From Chitinophaga polysaccharea (GTDB lineage: Bacteria > Bacteroidota > Bacteroidia > Chitinophagales > Chitinophagaceae): DNA of 64,000 bases. Both the position numbers and the translations under genes were made by a program. Positions 59,454 through 64,000 of the stretch are shown piece by piece; the first letter of the stretch is position 1, and every line of letters begins with the position of its first letter. The stretch is taken from NCBI RefSeq assembly GCF_902150045.1, contig NZ_CABFVU010000003.1:682001-746000 (forward strand). Direction: 5' to 3'. Below the pieces are notes generated by a model. The model ran no database searches. It was not told where the DNA came from and worked only from the letters and a program-made list of their open reading frames with translations.

Positions 59454-62400
59454 TTAAAAAGAAACCCTTACCTGGAAACCTAAGGAGCGGAAGCTCGGCA
59501 TAGACATAAACTCCAGCCCCTGGGCGTTGCCTGCACCGTTTACACCTTCAGGATTGATATGGTCCGGCAAAGAAGTGTAAAGGTAGAAGAGATCCCTTCC
59601 TACCAGCGAGAGGGAAGCTGCCTGGAATACTTTTGTTTTCCTGATAAAGCTTTGCGGTACCTGGTAGTTCACAGAGATCTCTCTCATCTTCACCCAGGTA
59701 TTTTCAAGCACTGCACCTCTGTTGATCCAGTCGCTTCCTTTCAGTCCCCCGCCAAGATCGGTACTGCTCCATACACCGTAAGGCATGTATTTATAATAGT
59801 AATGCACTACATTATCATTTACTTTTCCATCAGGGAACACACCGGGCAATATTACGCCCCAGTTGGTTTTTGTACCATCAGGTGTAGTATACGGTAAGCC
59901 GCCGCCATTCCTTTCTTTCAGTGTTTCCGGCGCCTGGCCCTGTTGCATGATAGTGGCATAGGTACCGGACCAGATGTCGCCGCCGATCTTTGCATCAATG
60001 AGGGTGCTTACAGAAATACCGCCTTTGAACCTGAAGGTATTGGTGATACCGCCGGTTAATTTAGGCGTGGCATTACCCAGTGGCACCAGGCCATCTGTTG
60101 CCTGGTACATGGTTCCATTCATGGCTGCATTGCCATAAGGATTTTGTACCATCAGGGGTAAGCCGGTTTTTGGATCATAGATATAATCATGACCGTAAAT
60201 GGTGCCGAACTGGTCGCCCACCCTTGCTGAAATCACCGGGCCGTGAGCGCCTCCATCATTCCAGGCGCTGGCCATATCTACACGGTCGGTACCGTCAGAC
60301 AATGACAACAGTTTATTATTACTGTGTGCCAGGTTAAGTGCTACATCCCATCCAAAATCTTTCCGGTCAATTACCTTGGCACGCAGGATCAGTTCCAGCC
60401 CTGAATTTTCCAGCACGCCGGTATTTACCACAATGCTGCTCACACCGGAGCTCATAGGCAGTGGAGAACTGAGGATCTGGTTCCTGGATTTTCCCTTGTA
60501 ATACCTGAAATCAGCATTCAGGCGGTTATTGAGAAAACCGAGCACCAGGCCGAAATCGGCGGTGGTATTAATAGCAGGTTTAAAGTCGTGCGCAGGCAGG
60601 GAGCCGGGCAACATAGTAGCGGCCTGACCTGCAAATGTGATACTGGAATAATTGTAGTTGATCTGGTAAGGCGCAGGGTCTACTGCAGCCTGTGCCCAAG
60701 CTACCCTTACTTTGCCAAAGCTGAGGATAGCCGGGTCTGTCTTCAGCAGGTCTGAAAACACAAAGCTACCGGCAAAAGACGGGAAGAAATAAGACCATTG
60801 TCCTTTTGGCAGGGCAGATGACCAGTCGTTACGACCCGTTACATCCAGGTAAAGAAAATCCTTGTACGAAAGGTTGATGAAGCTGTAAACGGAATTCATC
60901 TTTTTACGCAGCTGGCTTTCCGTTACCGGATGCGGGTTACCGAGGTAGGTACCGGAGTTCAGTGAGTATACGTTTGGAATAGCCCAGTTATCATTATAGT
61001 TGAACATGCCGTACATATCACGCTGGTAAATAGTTCCACCCAATGAGAACTTTGCATTAAGTACGCCGTTCAGCAGTTTGTCTTTATGCAGGGTTCCGAT
61101 GAAGTCCATATTGGAAGCATTATCCCGCTCAGTGCCATGACCATAGTACCCTTTGGTGATGCCTATCACATCAGTGGGCCTGTTCTTGATGGTCATCTCA
61201 TTGGTATTATTATCCAGGCCTCCCCGGAAAATAAAATCCAGGAAATCGGTGGCTTCATAGTTCAGTTGTACGCCTGCCAGTAATTTACGCCTGTTCTGGT
61301 CTGTATTATTCTCAAAGATGTTCCATACGGTATAACCGCCGTTTCCTACCCATGGGAAACCGGACAGGGTATTTTGTGAGCCGTCCTGGTTTTTGTAGAT
61401 GCCGATATCTTCGCCACGATAGTTCCTGCCTGCATTGTATACCAGGCGCTTCATCCAGGAATTGGCATCGTCGTTACCCAGCTGCGGCGGATTGTGATAG
61501 TTATTAACCACATAGGAAGAAGTGAGCTGCACATTTACCCTTTTCGTCAGCTTCATATTGGCGCCGAGGTTAAAGGTATTGCGGTAGTAATCACTGTTGG
61601 GTAATACCGCGGTATTGTCGAGCCGGGAAAAGGAAGCCCGGATAGAGCCCCATTCGTTACCGCCGGAAAGGGATACGTTATGTGTTGACTGTGTACCGTT
61701 GCGGAACAGCAGTTTGATATTGTCGGGCTGGGGCACATCTGCCTTCTGGGTACCATCCCACCAGGTGATCATTTTGCCATCCATTTTCGGGCCCCAGGAA
61801 ACGCCGGAACCCGGCCATCCCACCTGGTTGTAGGTATTTACCCCGTAAGGGCCGGAACCGGTTTTAGGATCCACATACATACCGTTCCAGTTTTCAGTGA
61901 GCTTTGGGTTGCCGTTGGCATCGGTAAGGTATTCCGGTGCATTTAACGATACCATACCGCCTGCGCCGTATTCGTTCTGTAATTCCAGGAAACGGTAGGG
62001 ATCAATATTTTTGTACCCATATGTATAATCCACTCCCAGGCCGGTGCTTTTGGTTCCCTTTTTGGTAGTGATCAGGATTACGCCATTGGCGCCTTTACCA
62101 CCGTACAAAGCAGCGGCGGTAGGGCCTTTCAGCACACTGATACTTTCAATATCCTCTGGGTTGATCATGTTGATAGGGCTACCAAAATCCTTTGGGGAGC
62201 TGGTGTTGGAAGCATCCGCGTTGTTACCCGCATACATGGCGCTACCGGTGGGCGCATTGCGCACATCGTAAGGCCTTGCAAGGTCATTGGCCATAGGCAT
62301 ACCATCTACGATGATCAGGGGCTGGTTATCGCCCTGGATGGTGTTGTTTCCACCAATTACGATACGGGTGGTACCGCCATCCACACCATTGGGGCTGGTA

Positions 62401-63191
62401 ACATTTACACCGGCCATCTTTCCTGCCAGCGCGTTTACAATGTTGGGAGCATTAGACCTGGCCACTTCTCCTCCTTTCACTTCTTCCTGGGAGTAGCCCA
62501 GTGTTCTTACATTTCTTTTGATGCCCAATGCCGTGATGGCTACTGCATCCAGCGAAGTGGCCGAAGCAGCCATTACTATATTGATCACGGAATTGGCGCC
62601 TACTGTTACGCGTTGCTGTGCAAAACCAATAGATGAAAAGATCAGTACATCCCCTTCTTTTGCTTCCAGTTCAAAATGCCCGTCTACGTTCGTTACCGTT
62701 CCTTTGTTGGTACCGGCCACCATGATATTCACCCCCGGCAATGCAGCGCCATCGCTGGATTTCACGGTTCCGCTGATCTTCTGGAAAAGCACATTCAACC
62801 CTTCTATATTCATGCCGGCCTCGTTGCTTTTCTCTTTCTTCAATACTATCTGTTCGTTGATCACTTCAAACGTGATGTGCAGGGGATTGAGCAAACGTGG
62901 TAAAAGCTCTCCCAGTTGCTCATCGCTGGCTTTCAGCGCCACACGCTGCCTGGTGGGCAATGTGCTGTTGTTGTAGGTAAAGTTCACGGCGGTTTTTTCC
63001 GTGATGGCCCGGAGGATATTACGCAGGTCTGTAGGCGGCATATTTAATGACACCTTTTTGCTCAGTACCTCCTGGGCATGCACATTCCGGCCGAAAGTGC
63101 AGGTGATCAGGCAGAGCAGAAAACCTATTTGTAGCAAAGTAACCCTCATAAAAAATATGACAGTCCGGTTGGAGTTTGCAATTTTGTGCAT
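59454..63191 (-). CDS. SusC/RagA family TonB-linked outer-membrane transporter with STN domain
   Basis: The 1245-residue protein has a signal peptide (ending RNVHAQ) and an STN domain (VSLNMPPTDLRNILRAITEKTAVNFTYNN). The carboxypeptidase-regulatory domain is ISGTVKSSDGAALPGVNIMVAGTNKGTV. The usual TonB box region is VAITALGIKRNVRTLGYSQEEVKGGE, and the plug has ISVLKGPTAAALYGGKGANGVILITTKKG. The barrel ends FRSLGFQVRVSF. STN plus the upstream FecR gene point to sigma/anti-sigma control, with the sigma gene probably beyond the right edge. Confidence 0.95.
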   Translation of the reverse strand: MHKIANSNRTVIFFMRVTLLQIGFLLCLITCTFGRNVHAQEVLSKKVSLNMPPTDLRNILRAITEKTAVNFTYNNSTLPTRQRVALKASDEQLGELLPRLLNPLHITFEVINEQIVLKKEKSNEAGMNIEGLNVLFQKISGTVKSSDGAALPGVNIMVAGTNKGTVTNVDGHFELEAKEGDVLIFSSIGFAQQRVTVGANSVINIVMAASATSLDAVAITALGIKRNVRTLGYSQEEVKGGEVARSNAPNIVNALAGKMAGVNVTSPNGVDGGTTRIVIGGNNTIQGDNQPLIIVDGMPMANDLARPYDVRNAPTGSAMYAGNNADASNTSSPKDFGSPINMINPEDIESISVLKGPTAAALYGGKGANGVILITTKKGTKSTGLGVDYTYGYKNIDPYRFLELQNEYGAGGMVSLNAPEYLTDANGNPKLTENWNGMYVDPKTGSGPYGVNTYNQVGWPGSGVSWGPKMDGKMITWWDGTQKADVPQPDNIKLLFRNGTQSTHNVSLSGGNEWGSIRASFSRLDNTAVLPNSDYYRNTFNLGANMKLTKRVNVQLTSSYVVNNYHNPPQLGNDDANSWMKRLVYNAGRNYRGEDIGIYKNQDGSQNTLSGFPWVGNGGYTVWNIFENNTDQNRRKLLAGVQLNYEATDFLDFIFRGGLDNNTNEMTIKNRPTDVIGITKGYYGHGTERDNASNMDFIGTLHKDKLLNGVLNAKFSLGGTIYQRDMYGMFNYNDNWAIPNVYSLNSGTYLGNPHPVTESQLRKKMNSVYSFINLSYKDFLYLDVTGRNDWSSALPKGQWSYFFPSFAGSFVFSDLLKTDPAILSFGKVRVAWAQAAVDPAPYQINYNYSSITFAGQAATMLPGSLPAHDFKPAINTTADFGLVLGFLNNRLNADFRYYKGKSRNQILSSPLPMSSGVSSIVVNTGVLENSGLELILRAKVIDRKDFGWDVALNLAHSNNKLLSLSDGTDRVDMASAWNDGGAHGPVISARVGDQFGTIYGHDYIYDPKTGLPLMVQNPYGNAAMNGTMYQATDGLVPLGNATPKLTGGITNTFRFKGGISVSTLIDAKIGGDIWSGTYATIMQQGQAPETLKERNGGGLPYTTPDGTKTNWGVILPGVFPDGKVNDNVVHYYYKYMPYGVWSSTDLGGGLKGSDWINRGAVLENTWVKMREISVNYQVPQSFIRKTKVFQAASLSLVGRDLFYLYTSLPDHINPEGVNGAGNAQGLEFMSMPSFRSLGFQVRVSF

Positions 63192-63241
63192 AACTTCAAG
63201 TGTTTTGTTGTGATTAATGAAAACGTTAGTGCGACAATTCC

Positions 63242-63315
63242 TTTCCTGTAGCAGTTGTCCAGACTTTACAGGAAAAAATTACAGGTGGCGGTGTTAGGGC
63301 ATCGCCACTTTTTTT
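63242..63315. other. Hairpins in the FecR-SusC gap
   Basis: TTTCCTGTA (63242-63250) and TACAGGAAA (63267-63275) form a perfect 9-bp inverted repeat. Next to it GTGGCG (63285-63290) and CGCCAC (63303-63308) form a stem followed by seven T residues on the plus strand. As at 54585, the T-run hairpin points against the operon. The 195-bp gap holds no gene. Confidence 0.4.
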
Positions 63316-63386
63316 GGTTGATAATTTCAGGTAAACTTAATAACAGTGAACATTTTAGCGGAATTACAAGTGAACAATACTTTTAA

Positions 63387-64000
63387 TTAACTGCAGGGCT
63401 TCCCGGTAATGTATACCTGGCCACCGCTGATCTTATAGCTGGCGTTAATGGCCGCACAGATTATTTTCAATTTATTTTCAAATGATTCATTCGTGATGGT
63501 AGTGGTGATCATGCACTTTCCAAACACTTCCTCGCTTGCATTTATTTTTATACTGTAAGCAGTTTCCATGGCGTGGAAAATATCCGTTACAGCAGTATTG
63601 TCGAATACGAAAGGTTTTGGTTGCACAGCAGGCTGCAGTTCCGCCAGCTCGCTGTTATCAAGTGAATCGGCAACAAAGGCCGAGGTGAGGGTATTAAAGC
63701 GGATCTTATGGTTAGGCGTTACCACGTAGCTGCGCTGTTTTTTATCGGCCAGGTTATACACGGCTATTTTGCCGGTTTTTACAGTTACCGTCAGACTTCC
63801 ATTTTCTTCAGACACCCTGAAACTTGTTCCCAGTACCCTGATCCCAACTTTTGGCGTATATACTATAAATGGTCTTGCCGCATCTTTTGCGATATCAAAA
63901 AAAGCTTCTCCTTTCAGGAATACTTCCCGTTTGTTTTGCAATAAAAACGCATCGTGCCGGATAGAGGCGCCGGCATTCAGCACTACGGTAGAACCATCTG
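63387..64000 (-). CDS. FecR family anti-sigma factor, C-terminal part (5' end outside window)
   Basis: The frame continues to the right edge, where it reads DGSTVVLNAGASIRHDAFLL, the FecR domain consensus. It goes on with REVFLKGEAFFDIAKDAARPFIVYTPKVGIRVLGTSFRVSEENGSLTVTVKTGKIAVYN. The C-terminal part (FDNTAVTDIFHAMETAYSIKINASEEVF...) is the domain that interacts with SusC STN. The membrane helix and sigma-binding end lie outside the window. It is 195 bp upstream of the SusC gene it should serve. Confidence 0.92.
   Translation of the reverse strand, partial: DGSTVVLNAGASIRHDAFLLQNKREVFLKGEAFFDIAKDAARPFIVYTPKVGIRVLGTSFRVSEENGSLTVTVKTGKIAVYNLADKKQRSYVVTPNHKIRFNTLTSAFVADSLDNSELAELQPAVQPKPFVFDNTAVTDIFHAMETAYSIKINASEEVFGKCMITTTITNESFENKLKIICAAINASYKISGGQVYITGKPCS

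Overview
The window looks like chromosome of a Bacteroidota bacterium of the Chitinophaga type (family Chitinophagaceae, inferred). Evidence: three SusC/SusD outer-membrane glycan-import pairs, ECF sigma factors and FecR anti-sigma factors tied to SusC proteins with an N-terminal STN domain, many lipoproteins, weak Shine-Dalgarno signals, and several matches to the Bacteroidota -7 promoter element TAnnTTTG. I see no rRNA, tRNA or CRISPR array.

Region 1-14 kb is mostly housekeeping and stress genes. It opens with the 3' part of a ParM-like actin ATPase gene followed by a bactofilin. Small lipoproteins, a methyltransferase, an Lrp-type regulator, an RNA methyltransferase, a sialidase-fold protein and methionine aminopeptidase follow. 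Two cassettes stand out: a compact minus-strand set of ADP-ribose enzymes (bacterial PARG-like, NADAR, KptA) at 7.3-9.2 kb, and an organic peroxide set (Ohr, DJ-1/PfpI, OhrR) at 9.5-11.1 kb. A SulP transporter and a Tat-exported Gfo/Idh/MocA oxidoreductase come next.

Region 14-27.4 kb is a complete L-rhamnose locus. A minus-strand run encodes RhaT symporter, RhaD-RhaE aldolase/dehydrogenase, RhaI isomerase, rhamnulokinase, an exported esterase, and GH106 and GH78 alpha-L-rhamnosidases, ending at a two-way terminator. A divergent GntR/ligand-binding regulator sits upstream, and the gap between it and rhaT holds a tandem 10-bp repeat.

Region 30.4-43.4 kb is a plus-strand SusC/SusD locus with no classical glycosidase. 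It encodes a sorbosone-dehydrogenase-like/cytochrome c lipoprotein, a DUF4432 epimerase-like protein, a cupin, a xylose-isomerase-like TIM barrel, a Gfo/Idh/MocA dehydrogenase and a DUF1080 lipoprotein. This parts list fits oxidation plus elimination of glycosides (3-keto-glycoside chemistry). Its promoter region carries four tandem 10-bp repeats related to those at the rhamnose locus.

Region 43.5-64 kb has a few housekeeping genes, then a minus-strand ECF sigma-FecR-SusC-SusD-GH110-acetylesterase locus interrupted by an internally deleted group II intron. Next come a lipoprotein form of rhamnose mutarotase beside an ECF sigma gene that lacks a neighbouring FecR, and a FecR-SusC-SusD locus whose FecR gene runs off the right edge.

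All gene calls rest on reading motifs by eye; no database search was run.
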